This document shows positions 8,316-15,860 of a stretch of DNA of 64,000 nt, in pieces (position 1 is the first letter of the stretch; each line of letters begins with the position of its first letter). Made by a program: the position numbers and the translations under genes. The notes under the pieces are model-generated. The model had not been told where the DNA came from and did no database searches. It was given only the letters and a program-made list of their open reading frames with translations. Source of the stretch: Streptomyces virginiae (GTDB lineage Bacteria; Actinomycetota; Actinomycetes; Streptomycetales; Streptomycetaceae); NCBI RefSeq assembly GCF_000720455.1, contig NZ_JOAK01000001.1:434001-498000 (forward strand). Reading direction: 5' to 3'.

Positions 8316-9133
8316 TCCTCCGACGCGGTCGCGGTCGCGGTGGCGGTGGCGGTGGCGGTCTCGGTCGCGGCCGGCGCGGAGGGGTCGAGCAGACCCGCCT
8401 CCGCGTCGCGGAGCGTCTCCACCTCGCGGCGGTAGAGCCGGAACCACATGAAGAGCACGAAGGCGACGAAGACGAACCACTCGCCGGTGTAGCCGAGGTT
8501 CTGGAAGGCCTTCAGGTCGAGCCCGGTGTTGGCCGGAGCCTGCGCGGGCACCGGAAGCATCCCGTCCACCGGGGTCTGCACGGTCAGCCAGGCGTCGTAC
8601 AGGTCGTGCGGGACGAGGTTGACCAGCGTGGCCGCCGCGATCACGCCGAGCTGCCCGGAGGGCAGACCGCCCTGGGCGTGGACTCCCTTCGTGCCCGCGT
8701 TCTCCGAGGCCTGGAGGGCACCCGTCACCTCCACCCGGCCCGTCGGCGCGGCCGGCGCCTTCGCGGGGTCCGCCACGCCCGGCAGCCAGCCCCGGACCAC
8801 CGGGACGGCCTTGCCGGAGTCGGTCTTCAGCAGCGTCAGGACGTAGAAACCGGACGCCCCGTCGAGCCGCCGCTCGGGCACCAGCATCTGCTCGCCGTAC
8901 TCACCGGACGCCGAAGCCAGCCGCCCCGAGGTCTGCGTGTCGACCGGGAGCAGCGAGTCCAGGGGGGCGGCCGCCCGGTCGACGGGCCGTTCGGCGGTCG
9001 CTTCCCGGTGGCTGTCCACGCGGGCCTCGAACCGGCCGAGCTGCCAGGACCCCATGAACAGGCAGAAGGGGACCGCGAGCGCGACGAAGACGTTGATCCC
9101 CCACCAGCGCGGGGTCAGGAGAAACCGGTGCAC
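8282..9133 (-). CDS. SURF1-family cytochrome oxidase assembly protein
   Basis: The GTG at 9133 gives 283 aa starting M-H-R-F-L-L-T-P-R-W-W, the usual actinobacterial SURF1 start; a GTG at 9157 is an alternative. One transmembrane helix lies near residues 13-30 with the G-S-W-Q-L-G-R-F motif after it, and a second near 205-225. Between them lies the periplasmic SURF1 domain with V-V-R-G-W-L-P. SURF1 proteins assist haem/copper insertion into aa3 oxidase. The C-terminus is an A-T repeat encoded by a hexanucleotide repeat. The 3' end overlaps the convergent membrane-protein gene by 34 bp. Confidence 0.9.
   Translation of the reverse strand: MHRFLLTPRWWGINVFVALAVPFCLFMGSWQLGRFEARVDSHREATAERPVDRAAAPLDSLLPVDTQTSGRLASASGEYGEQMLVPERRLDGASGFYVLTLLKTDSGKAVPVVRGWLPGVADPAKAPAAPTGRVEVTGALQASENAGTKGVHAQGGLPSGQLGVIAAATLVNLVPHDLYDAWLTVQTPVDGMLPVPAQAPANTGLDLKAFQNLGYTGEWFVFVAFVLFMWFRLYRREVETLRDAEAGLLDPSAPAATETATATATATATASEDQSSTGIAPVR
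8322..8370 (-). repeat. Hexanucleotide repeat encoding (Ala-Thr)n in the SURF1 tail
   Basis: On the plus strand GCGGTC/GCGGTG units are repeated about seven times, giving E-T-A-T-A-T-A-T-A-T in the SURF1 C-terminus. It is a simple-sequence tract, probably length-variable, outside the conserved domain. Confidence 0.8.
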
Positions 9134-9170
9134 CCCACCACCGTACGGGGGGTGCACCGGCCACCGGTCC

Positions 9171-10982
9171 TCAGGGTCGGGCGGGCAGGTGCTTCAGCGC
9201 GAACTCCAGCTCCATGCGGACCTGCTTGATCCGCTCCTCCACGACCAGCGAACCGTGCCCCGCGTCGTACCGGTACACCTCGTGCACCGCCCCGCGCGCC
9301 GCGAGCCGGTCCACGTAGTTGTCGATCTGCCGGATCGGGCAGCGCGGATCGTTGACGCCGGCCGCGATGTACACGGGCGCCGTCACCCGGTCCACGTACG
9401 TCAGCGGCGAGGACGCCTCGAAGCGGTCCGGGACCTCCTCCGGCGTACCGCCGAAGAGCGTGCGGTCCAGGGCCTTCAGCGCCTCCATCTCGTCGTGGTA
9501 GGCCGTCACGTAGTCCGCGACCGGTACGGCGGCCAGGCCCACGGCCCACGCCCCGGGCTGCGTGCCCAGGCCCAGCAGCGTCAGGTACCCGCCCCAGGAG
9601 CCGCCCGACAGGACCAGGCGCGCCGGGTCCGCGAGGCCGCAGGAGACCGCCCACGCGCGGACCGCCTCGATGTCCTCCAGCTCGATCAGGCCGACCCGGT
9701 GCTTGAGGGCGTCCGTCCACGCGCGGCCGTAGCCCGTCGAGCCCCGGTAGTTGACCCGGACCACCGCGAAGCCGTGGTCCAGCCAGGCCGCCGGGGCCGC
9801 GGCGAAGGCGTCGCTGTCGTGCCAGGTCGGCCCGCCGTGGATCTCGAAGACGGTCGGGAAGGGGCCGTCGCCGTGGCCCGCCGGACGCTGCACGAGCGCG
9901 TGGATCCGCCCGCCCGGACCCTCCACCCAGGCGTCCTCCACCGGCAGCGAGCCCGGCGGCCGGAAGCCCGGCGGGTCCAGGACGACGCCGCCCGCGGTGG
10001 ACCGCACCGCCGAGGGCTCGGCGGCCGAGGACCACATGTACTCCACCGTCCCGTCGGGCCGCGCGGTGGCGTCCGTCACCGACCCCGGCGGCGTGTCCAC
10101 GCGTACGAGCTCCCCCGCGGCCAGGTCGTAGCGCCACAGCTCGCTGCGCGCCTCGAAGCTGTGCGCGATCAGCAGCGCGGAGCCGTCCGGATACCACTCG
10201 GCGCTGACGTCGCCCGGCAGGTCGATCGCGAGCTCCTGCTCGGTGCCGGTCGCCACGTCCCAGACCAGCGGCTCCCAGCGGCCGCGCCGCTGGTGGCCGA
10301 TGAGCAGCCGCGTGTCGCCGGCGACGGGGGCGAAGCCGAGCACCTCCAGGCCGAGCTCCTGCGTTCCGCCCCGGGAGTCGTCCAGCTCGGCGACGGTGGT
10401 CCCGTCGAGGGTGAGGACGCGCAGGGCCGAGTGCATCGCGTCGCCGTGCTCGGTGTGCTCGACGGCCACGAGCGTCCCGTCGTGCGACAGGTCGCCGACG
10501 CCGGCGGACTCCCGGTGCCGGTAGATCACCGTGGGCGCGGACCCGTCCGGGCGGACCACGTGGATGGTCGAGCCGTCCTCGTCCGTGGAGCGCCCGACCA
10601 CCGTGGTGCCGTCGCGCCCGATGGCCAGCCCCGCCGGGTACGAGGGCTCCAGGCCGGGGGTGGCCGGCTCGTCCGGGCCGCCCGCGAAGGGCTGGCGCAC
10701 CCACGTGCCGAACTCGTCGCCGTCGGTGTCGGAGAACCACCAGATCCACTCGCCGTCGGGGGAGAGGGCGCCGTCGGTGGTGCCGTTGGGCCGGTTTGTG
10801 GCCTGCCGCTGCAGGCCGGTGGCGCGGTCCCAGGCGTAGATCTCGAACGTGCCGGTCGCGTTGGAGACGAAGAGCGAACGGTCCGGGGCGTCCTCCGCCC
10901 AGTCGGGCAGCCCGACGCGCGGCGCCCGGAACCGCTTCTCCCAGTCGGGCATCTCGGGGGTGATCTCGCTGTCGCTGGTCAT
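9171..10982 (-). CDS. S9 family prolyl oligopeptidase-type serine peptidase
   Basis: 603 aa. The first ~350 residues carry repeated S-P-D-G and W-D-x-A-T-G blades of a beta-propeller. The C-terminal alpha/beta hydrolase domain has the nucleophile elbow G-G-S-W-G-G-Y (Ser about 461), an oxyanion/entry motif I-H-G-G-P-T, the acid in G-V-N-D-P-R-C-P (about 543) and the base in D-A-G-H-G-S (about 576). There is no signal peptide, so it is a cytosolic oligopeptidase or acylaminoacyl peptidase. The ATG at 10982 has little ribosome-binding sequence and may be leaderless. Confidence 0.9.
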   Translation of the reverse strand: MTSDSEITPEMPDWEKRFRAPRVGLPDWAEDAPDRSLFVSNATGTFEIYAWDRATGLQRQATNRPNGTTDGALSPDGEWIWWFSDTDGDEFGTWVRQPFAGGPDEPATPGLEPSYPAGLAIGRDGTTVVGRSTDEDGSTIHVVRPDGSAPTVIYRHRESAGVGDLSHDGTLVAVEHTEHGDAMHSALRVLTLDGTTVAELDDSRGGTQELGLEVLGFAPVAGDTRLLIGHQRRGRWEPLVWDVATGTEQELAIDLPGDVSAEWYPDGSALLIAHSFEARSELWRYDLAAGELVRVDTPPGSVTDATARPDGTVEYMWSSAAEPSAVRSTAGGVVLDPPGFRPPGSLPVEDAWVEGPGGRIHALVQRPAGHGDGPFPTVFEIHGGPTWHDSDAFAAAPAAWLDHGFAVVRVNYRGSTGYGRAWTDALKHRVGLIELEDIEAVRAWAVSCGLADPARLVLSGGSWGGYLTLLGLGTQPGAWAVGLAAVPVADYVTAYHDEMEALKALDRTLFGGTPEEVPDRFEASSPLTYVDRVTAPVYIAAGVNDPRCPIRQIDNYVDRLAARGAVHEVYRYDAGHGSLVVEERIKQVRMELEFALKHLPARP

Positions 10983-11069
10983 GCGCCCATTGTTGCCGCA
11001 GAGCCCTCCGGGATGCCGACTGCTCCGAACGGGCGCACAGTGGAACCCGTACTCCAAGGAGGAACGATC

Positions 11070-11237
11070 ATGGCCAAGAAGGCTCGCACCGGCCACCACA
11101 TGCACCAGGACTCCGAACGCGCGCTGGCGAAGAACACGGCGGCCGAGGCCCGTGCGAAGGCCGCGTTCAGGGACGCGCACTCCACGGCGGCGAAGACGCG
11201 CGGCATGCAGCAGAAGGCCCAGGCCAAGCGCGGCTGA
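11070..11237 (+). CDS. Small basic hypothetical protein, 55 aa
   Basis: A perfect AAGGAGG sits seven bases before the ATG at 11070. The 55-residue product is Lys/Ala/Arg/His-rich (starts M-A-K-K-A-R-T-G, ends Q-A-K-R-G), highly charged and probably disordered or a single helix. I know of no function; its composition suggests nucleic-acid binding. It lies 26 bp before codA. Confidence 0.75.
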   Translation: MAKKARTGHHMHQDSERALAKNTAAEARAKAAFRDAHSTAAKTRGMQQKAQAKRG

Positions 11238-11262
11238 GCGCCTTCGTCCGTACGCTGGCGCC

Positions 11263-12564
11263 ATGCGGATGATCGTCCGGGGTGCCCGGCTGCTCCACAC
11301 ACCAGGTCTGTCCGACGTCGAGGTCGGGGAGGACGGCCGCATCGCGCGGGTGATCCCCCACGACGACCAGAAGGAACCGCCGGCCACCGGTCTCCTCGTC
11401 GAGGCGCACGGCAGCCTGCTCACCGCACCCTTCGTCGACCCGCACATCCACCTCGACACGGCGCTGACCGCCGGCGAGCCGCGGCCCAACGCCTCCGGCA
11501 CCCTGTGGGAGGGCATCGCCTGCTGGAGCGAGCGCAAGCGCACCCTCACCCGCGAGGACGTCGTCGAGCGGGCCACCGAGGTGCTGCGCTGGCAGGCGGC
11601 CAACGGCGTGCTGCACGTCCGTACGCACTGCGACGTCACCGACCCGTCCCTCACCGCGCTCGACGCGCTGCTGGAGGTCCGCGACCGGGTGCGGGACGTG
11701 ATGACCCTGCAGATCGTCGCCTTCCCCCAGGAGGGCATCGTCTCCTTCCCCGACGGCGAGGCCCTGCTCCGCGAGGCCGCCCGGCGCGGGGCGGACGTCG
11801 TCGGCGCGATCCCGCACTTCGAGGACACCCGCGAGGACGGCGTCGCCTCACTGCACACCGCGTTCGCCGTGGCCGAGGAGCACGGGCTGCGCGTGGACGC
11901 CCACTGCGACGAGATCGACGACGAGCAGTCCCGTTTCGTGGAGGTGCTGGCCACCCTCGCGCTGCGCTCGGGCCTGCGCGAGCGCGCCACCGCCTCGCAC
12001 ACCACGGCCATGGGCTCCTACAACGGCGCCTACAGCTTCAAACTCCAGCGGCTCCTGTCCCGTTCGGGAATCAACCTGGTCGCCAACCCCTTCGCCAACC
12101 TCAACCTCCAGGGGCGCTTCGACGCCTACCCCAAGCGGCGCGGCCTCACCCAGGTCCGGGAGATGCTGGCGGCCGGGGTCAACGTTGCCTTCGGGCACGA
12201 CGACGTGATGGACCCGTGGAACGCCCTCGGCACCGCCAATCCCCTCCAGACCGCCCTCGTCGGCCTGTACGCCGCCCAGCTCACCGGCGCCGACGACATC
12301 CCGGTGGCCTTCTCGATGGTGACGGACCGTGCGGCGCGGGTCCTCGGCCTCGGCGCCGAGGAGTACGGCATCACCGAGGGCGCGCCCGCCTCCTTCGTGC
12401 TCCTGCCCGCCCCCTCGCCCGAGGAGGCGCTCCGCCGCCAGGTCCGCCCCCGCTACGTGGTCTCGCGCGGCTCCGTCCTCGCCGAGACCCCGCCCGCACC
12501 GACCCGGCTGTCCTGGCCGGGGGAGCCCCGGTCGGACGTCGACTTCACCCGCCGCCTAGGCTGA
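11263..12564 (+). CDS. codA: Cytosine deaminase
   Basis: 433 aa, aligning by eye along its whole length with E. coli CodA. Metal and catalytic residues are conserved: H61 and H63 in P-H-I-H-L-D, the H-C-D-E-I-D-D-E-Q-S block (metal His and catalytic Glu), S-H-T-T-A-M, and G-H-D-D-V-M-D-P-W with the metal Asp. It converts cytosine to uracil and ammonia in pyrimidine salvage. No cytosine permease (codB) is adjacent, so uptake must be supplied elsewhere. The ATG at 11263 has no good ribosome-binding site and a second ATG lies two codons later. Confidence 0.92.
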   Translation: MRMIVRGARLLHTPGLSDVEVGEDGRIARVIPHDDQKEPPATGLLVEAHGSLLTAPFVDPHIHLDTALTAGEPRPNASGTLWEGIACWSERKRTLTREDVVERATEVLRWQAANGVLHVRTHCDVTDPSLTALDALLEVRDRVRDVMTLQIVAFPQEGIVSFPDGEALLREAARRGADVVGAIPHFEDTREDGVASLHTAFAVAEEHGLRVDAHCDEIDDEQSRFVEVLATLALRSGLRERATASHTTAMGSYNGAYSFKLQRLLSRSGINLVANPFANLNLQGRFDAYPKRRGLTQVREMLAAGVNVAFGHDDVMDPWNALGTANPLQTALVGLYAAQLTGADDIPVAFSMVTDRAARVLGLGAEEYGITEGAPASFVLLPAPSPEEALRRQVRPRYVVSRGSVLAETPPAPTRLSWPGEPRSDVDFTRRLG

Positions 12565-12570
12565 CGTGCC

Positions 12571-13155
12571 ATGACGTGGACGCTTGACACCCCATCAGCC
12601 CGGGCCGCCCTGGAGATCGCGTCGGAGTACGCGGACACGGCGCTCCTGAACCACTCCGTGCGCTCCTACGCCTTCGGGGCGCGGTACGCGGCCGACCACG
12701 GACTGGATCACGACGAGGAGCTCTTCTACGTCGCGGCCCTCCTGCACGACCTGGGCCTGACCGTGCCGTTCGACAGCCACACCCTGCCCTTCGAGGAGGC
12801 GGGCGGCCACGTGGCGCGCGTCCTGACGGCGGGCCTGGGCTGGCCGGCGGAGCGCCGGGCCCGCGCCGAGGAGGTCATCGTCCTGCACATGCGGGACGAC
12901 GTGAGCGCGGCCGAGGACGTGGAGAGCCACCTCCTCCAGGTGGGCACGAGCGCCGACGTCTCGGGTCTGCGCGTCGCCGAGTTCGACCCGTCCTTCACGG
13001 CCCGCCTCCTCGGCGCACACCCACGGGCCGGCTTCGGCCCCGTCTTCACCGCCCTCGTAGAGGACCAGGCCCGCCGCAAGCCCGACTGCGCGGCCGCCGC
13101 CTACGTCGCGGGCGGCGCGGCCACCCGCATCGCGGCCAACCCCCTGGACGCGTGA
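12571..13155 (+). CDS. HD-domain protein (cyanamide hydratase/metal phosphohydrolase type)
   Basis: 194 aa. The HD superfamily metal ligands are visible: H28 in N-H-S-V-R-S, H59-D60 in A-L-L-H-D-L-G, and a later E-E-x-G-G-H. The spacing and an H-x-R/R-S-Y segment resemble the cyanamide-hydratase-like HD subgroup often seen beside deaminases. A TAGGCT -10-like hexamer at 12557-12562, inside the end of codA, would allow leaderless transcription from the ATG at 12571. The substrate is unknown. Confidence 0.75.
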   Translation: MTWTLDTPSARAALEIASEYADTALLNHSVRSYAFGARYAADHGLDHDEELFYVAALLHDLGLTVPFDSHTLPFEEAGGHVARVLTAGLGWPAERRARAEEVIVLHMRDDVSAAEDVESHLLQVGTSADVSGLRVAEFDPSFTARLLGAHPRAGFGPVFTALVEDQARRKPDCAAAAYVAGGAATRIAANPLDA

Positions 13156-13226
13156 GGCGGCTGCGGCGGCTGCGGCGCCGGCGCAGGGTCACGTGGATCC
13201 GTCACCGCTTCGGATAGCGTGCCCGC

Positions 13227-13724
13227 ATGTCGTGGGACGAGGACGGAACACCGCACCCGCTCGCACAGCGCCGCACCGGCCGCAGCGAACTGGACCCGGA
13301 CCGGCTTCCCGAGATGCGGGAGCTGGAGGTGCTCGGCTGGGAGCCGGCCCCCGAGGACCTGCGCTGGGTCTACCTCCCCTACGTCTGGCCGCCGGCGGCC
13401 CGTACCTGGATCCCCGACCGCTCCACCCACTGGGCGGTGGACACCGAACTGGACGGGCACGGCCACATCACCGGCGTGGAGTGCGCCCCGCTGCCCGAGC
13501 CGGACCTGCGCGACCTCGACCGGGAGGCCGACGAGGCCCTCGCCGCCCTCGGCCTCCCGCCACGGCCCGGGGGGCGCATCTGGCTGCTCCGGCCGGTCGG
13601 CCCCTTCACCACCGTCGCCGCGGTCCTCGACCACCTCGACGCCGCCCTGGCCGCGGCGGGCCCCTCCCCGGACCTGCCGGCCCTGGCCCGCGCGGAACTG
13701 GCCGCCCTCGACGCCACCCCGTAG
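13227..13724 (+). CDS. Hypothetical protein, 165 aa
   Basis: The ATG at 13227 lies seven bases after TAGCGT, a leaderless-promoter arrangement. The product is cytosolic, acidic and Pro/Leu/Trp-rich, with a W-V-Y-L-P-Y-V-W-P-P-A-A-R-T-W block near residue 47 and an R-P-V-G-P-F segment before a C-terminal helix. I do not recognise the family. Confidence 0.6.
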   Translation: MSWDEDGTPHPLAQRRTGRSELDPDRLPEMRELEVLGWEPAPEDLRWVYLPYVWPPAARTWIPDRSTHWAVDTELDGHGHITGVECAPLPEPDLRDLDREADEALAALGLPPRPGGRIWLLRPVGPFTTVAAVLDHLDAALAAAGPSPDLPALARAELAALDATP

Positions 13725-13783
13725 GCGCTCCGGTGCTCCGCTGACTACCCTGGACCTCGGGGGCAGCGGCGGGAGGCGGTCTC

Positions 13784-14062
13784 ATGAGGCGGCGGCATCA
13801 CTTCCACATCGACCACGCGGGGCACTCCGTCAGCGCCACGGTCCAGACCGGCCGCACCGCCGTCGTCGAGGTCCTGGTCGACGGCAAGGAGACGGGCCAC
13901 GCGACGACGCACCACGACCACCCCGTGACCGTCCGCATCGAGCTGCCGACGGACCCGCCGACGAAGGTCTCCGTCCGCGCGACCCCGGGCCCGGGCATCC
14001 CCCGCTGCGTATTCGAGGCCCCGGCGATCGAGCCGCACATCATGTCGCCCCGCCCCTACTGA
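13784..14062 (+). CDS. Hypothetical His-rich small protein, 92 aa
   Basis: GGGAGG precedes the ATG at 13784. The protein begins M-R-R-R-H-H-F-H-I-D-H and carries further His clusters (T-T-H-H-D-H), with alternating hydrophobic residues suggesting a small beta-sandwich. TACCCT near 13745 may be a -10 box. The function is unknown; metal binding is possible but untested. Confidence 0.6.
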   Translation: MRRRHHFHIDHAGHSVSATVQTGRTAVVEVLVDGKETGHATTHHDHPVTVRIELPTDPPTKVSVRATPGPGIPRCVFEAPAIEPHIMSPRPY

Positions 14063-14077
14063 CGCCCCAAACGCAGG

Positions 14078-14111
14078 AAGGGCCTGATCCGATTTCTCGG
14101 ATCAGGCCCTT
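14078..14111. terminator. Bidirectional terminator hairpin
   Basis: A perfect 15-bp stem (14078-14092 with 14097-14111) and a TTTC loop lies between the small hypothetical gene on the plus strand and the tRNA-Pro gene on the minus strand, serving both. Confidence 0.85.
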
Positions 14112-14128
14112 GACCTGGTCTTACTCTG

Positions 14129-14202
14129 TCGGGGTGGCGGGATTTGAACCCACGACCTCTTCGTCCCGAACGAAGCGCGCTGCCAAGCTGCGCTACACCC
14201 CG
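14129..14202 (-). tRNA. tRNA-Pro (anticodon CGG)
   Basis: The minus strand folds as a 74-nt cloverleaf: acceptor CGGGGTG/CACCCCG with discriminator A at 14129, D-arm with the AGC...GGCAGC pattern, an anticodon stem CTTCG/CGAAG with loop TTCGGGA (anticodon CGG, reading CCG), and a T-arm with GGGTTCAAATCCC. CCA is not encoded. Confidence 0.96.
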
Positions 14203-14302
14203 ATCGTCGCCCTGAAGTGTTGCTGTCCTGGCGACATCGATTACTTTAGCGGACCTCTCGCCGGAGACGAAATCCGGTTTTCGCGGAGTGGGCGCGCGGT
14301 CG

Positions 14303-15241
14303 CTACTCCTTCGGGGTCAGCGTCAGGAGCGTCGCCTCCGGCGGGCAGGCGAAGCGGACCGGGGTGAAGCGGTTGGTGCCGCAGCCGGCCGAGACGTGCA
14401 GGTAGGAGCGGTGGCCGGCCGCCTCGTGCGTGGACAGCCCCTTCACCCGCCCGGTGTCCAGGTCGCAGTTGGTGACCAGCGCCCCGTAGAAGGGGATGCA
14501 CAGCTGCCCGCCGTGGGTGTGGCCCGCGAGGATCAGCGGGTACCGGTCGGCGGTGAAGGAGTCCAGGACGCGCAGGTACGGAGCGTGCACCACGGCCAGC
14601 GAGAAGTCCGCGTCCGCCTCCGGGCCGCCGGCGACGCTCTCGTAGCGGTCCCGCTTGATGTGCGGGTCGTCGAGTCCGGTGAAGGCCAGCTCCAGGCCTT
14701 CCAGCTTCATCCGGGCCCGGGTGTTGGTGAGGTTCAGCCAGCCGGCCGCGTCGAAGGCGTCCCGCATCTCCTCCCACGGGTTGTGCACCGCGCCGACGAC
14801 CGGCTTGTTGCCGTTCAGGCCGTGCCGGCCCTGGACCTTCTCGACCAGGTAGCGCGCGGGGTTGCGCAGCCGCGGCCCGTAGTAGTCGTTCGAGCCGAAG
14901 ACGTAGACGCCGGGGAAGGACATCAAGGGGCCCAGCGCGTCGAGGACCTCGGGAACGCCCTCGGTGTCGGAGAGGTTGTCGCCGGTGTTCACGACGAAGT
15001 CGGGGCGCAGGCCGGCCAGCGACTGCAGCCAGGCCCGCTTCTTGCGCTGCCCGCCGACCATGTGGATGTCCGACACCTGGAGTACGCGCAGCGGGCGCAT
15101 CCCCCGGGGAAGCACCGGCACCGTGATCCGGCGCAGTCGGAAGGACCGCGCCTCGAAACCGGCGGCATAGGCCACACCCGCGGCCCCCACCGCAGCGATT
15201 CCGGCAGCCGCTTTCAGGGGTACTCCGTAACGCGCACGCAT
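14303..15241 (-). CDS. Metallophosphoesterase, membrane-anchored
   Basis: 312 aa. An N-terminal hydrophobic helix (about residues 8-28) acts as anchor. The calcineurin-like motifs follow: D-I-H, G-D-N, G-S-N-D/Y (replacing GNHE), a single H in V-V-H-A-P, and G-H-T-H-G-G. This is the YkuE-like class of dimetal phosphohydrolases at the membrane. The substrate is unknown. The gene is transcribed divergently from yqeY, 67 bp away. Confidence 0.88.
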   Translation of the reverse strand: MRARYGVPLKAAAGIAAVGAAGVAYAAGFEARSFRLRRITVPVLPRGMRPLRVLQVSDIHMVGGQRKKRAWLQSLAGLRPDFVVNTGDNLSDTEGVPEVLDALGPLMSFPGVYVFGSNDYYGPRLRNPARYLVEKVQGRHGLNGNKPVVGAVHNPWEEMRDAFDAAGWLNLTNTRARMKLEGLELAFTGLDDPHIKRDRYESVAGGPEADADFSLAVVHAPYLRVLDSFTADRYPLILAGHTHGGQLCIPFYGALVTNCDLDTGRVKGLSTHEAAGHRSYLHVSAGCGTNRFTPVRFACPPEATLLTLTPKE

Positions 15242-15308
15242 GGACCCATCGTCGCAGACCCGAAAACAGGTGGGCGCCATCGTCCCCGCACCTGGCACAC
15301 TCACCTGC

Positions 15309-15770
15309 ATGACCACGCTCAAGGCCAAGCTCCAGGAAGACCTCACGACCGCCATCAGGGCGCGCGACGAGCTGCACTCGTCCACGCTCCGCCTGACCCT
15401 CGCCGCCATCACCAAGGAGGAGGTCGCGGGCAAGGAGGCCCGTGTGCTCTCCGACGAGGAAGTCCTCAAGGTGATCGCCAAGGAGGCGAAGAAGCGCCGC
15501 GAGGCCGCGGACGCCTTCGCCCAGGGCGGTCGTCCCGAGCAGGCCGCGCGCGAGAGTGCCGAGGGCGAGTTCCTGGACACCTACCTGCCCAAGCAGCTCT
15601 CCGACGAGGAGCTCGCCGGGATCGTGGCGGAGGCCGTCGAGGAGGCCCGGTCGGCGGGTGCCGAGGGGCCGCGGGCCATGGGCGCCGTCATGAAGATCGT
15701 GACCCCGAAGGTCGCCGGGCTGGCGGAGGGCGGGCGCGTCGCCGCCGCCGTGAAGAAGGCGCTCTCCTAG
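15309..15770 (+). CDS. yqeY: GatB/YqeY domain protein
   Basis: 153 aa, the usual length. The sequence starts M-T-T-L-K-A-K-L-Q-E-D-L and ends in the helical GatB/YqeY tail with P-R-A-M-G-A-V-M-K. The fold is shared with the tRNA-binding tail of GatB, but free-standing YqeY has no settled role. There is no evident ribosome-binding site, so it may be leaderless. It ends at a strong palindromic terminator. Confidence 0.9.
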   Translation: MTTLKAKLQEDLTTAIRARDELHSSTLRLTLAAITKEEVAGKEARVLSDEEVLKVIAKEAKKRREAADAFAQGGRPEQAARESAEGEFLDTYLPKQLSDEELAGIVAEAVEEARSAGAEGPRAMGAVMKIVTPKVAGLAEGGRVAAAVKKALS

Positions 15771-15797
15771 GGGTGCCTCGCCGAAGACGCACGACAT

Positions 15798-15837
15798 GAG
15801 GGAGGGCCCCAGCCGGATCCGGCTGGGGCCCTCCCTC
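15798..15837. terminator. Strong bidirectional terminator (40-bp palindrome)
   Basis: A 40-bp perfect palindrome, centred on GGATCC, lies between the convergent ends of yqeY (plus) and the penicillin-binding protein gene (minus). Confidence 0.9.
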
Positions 15838-15860
15838 GTGCTGGCGCCGCGTACGGCCCG

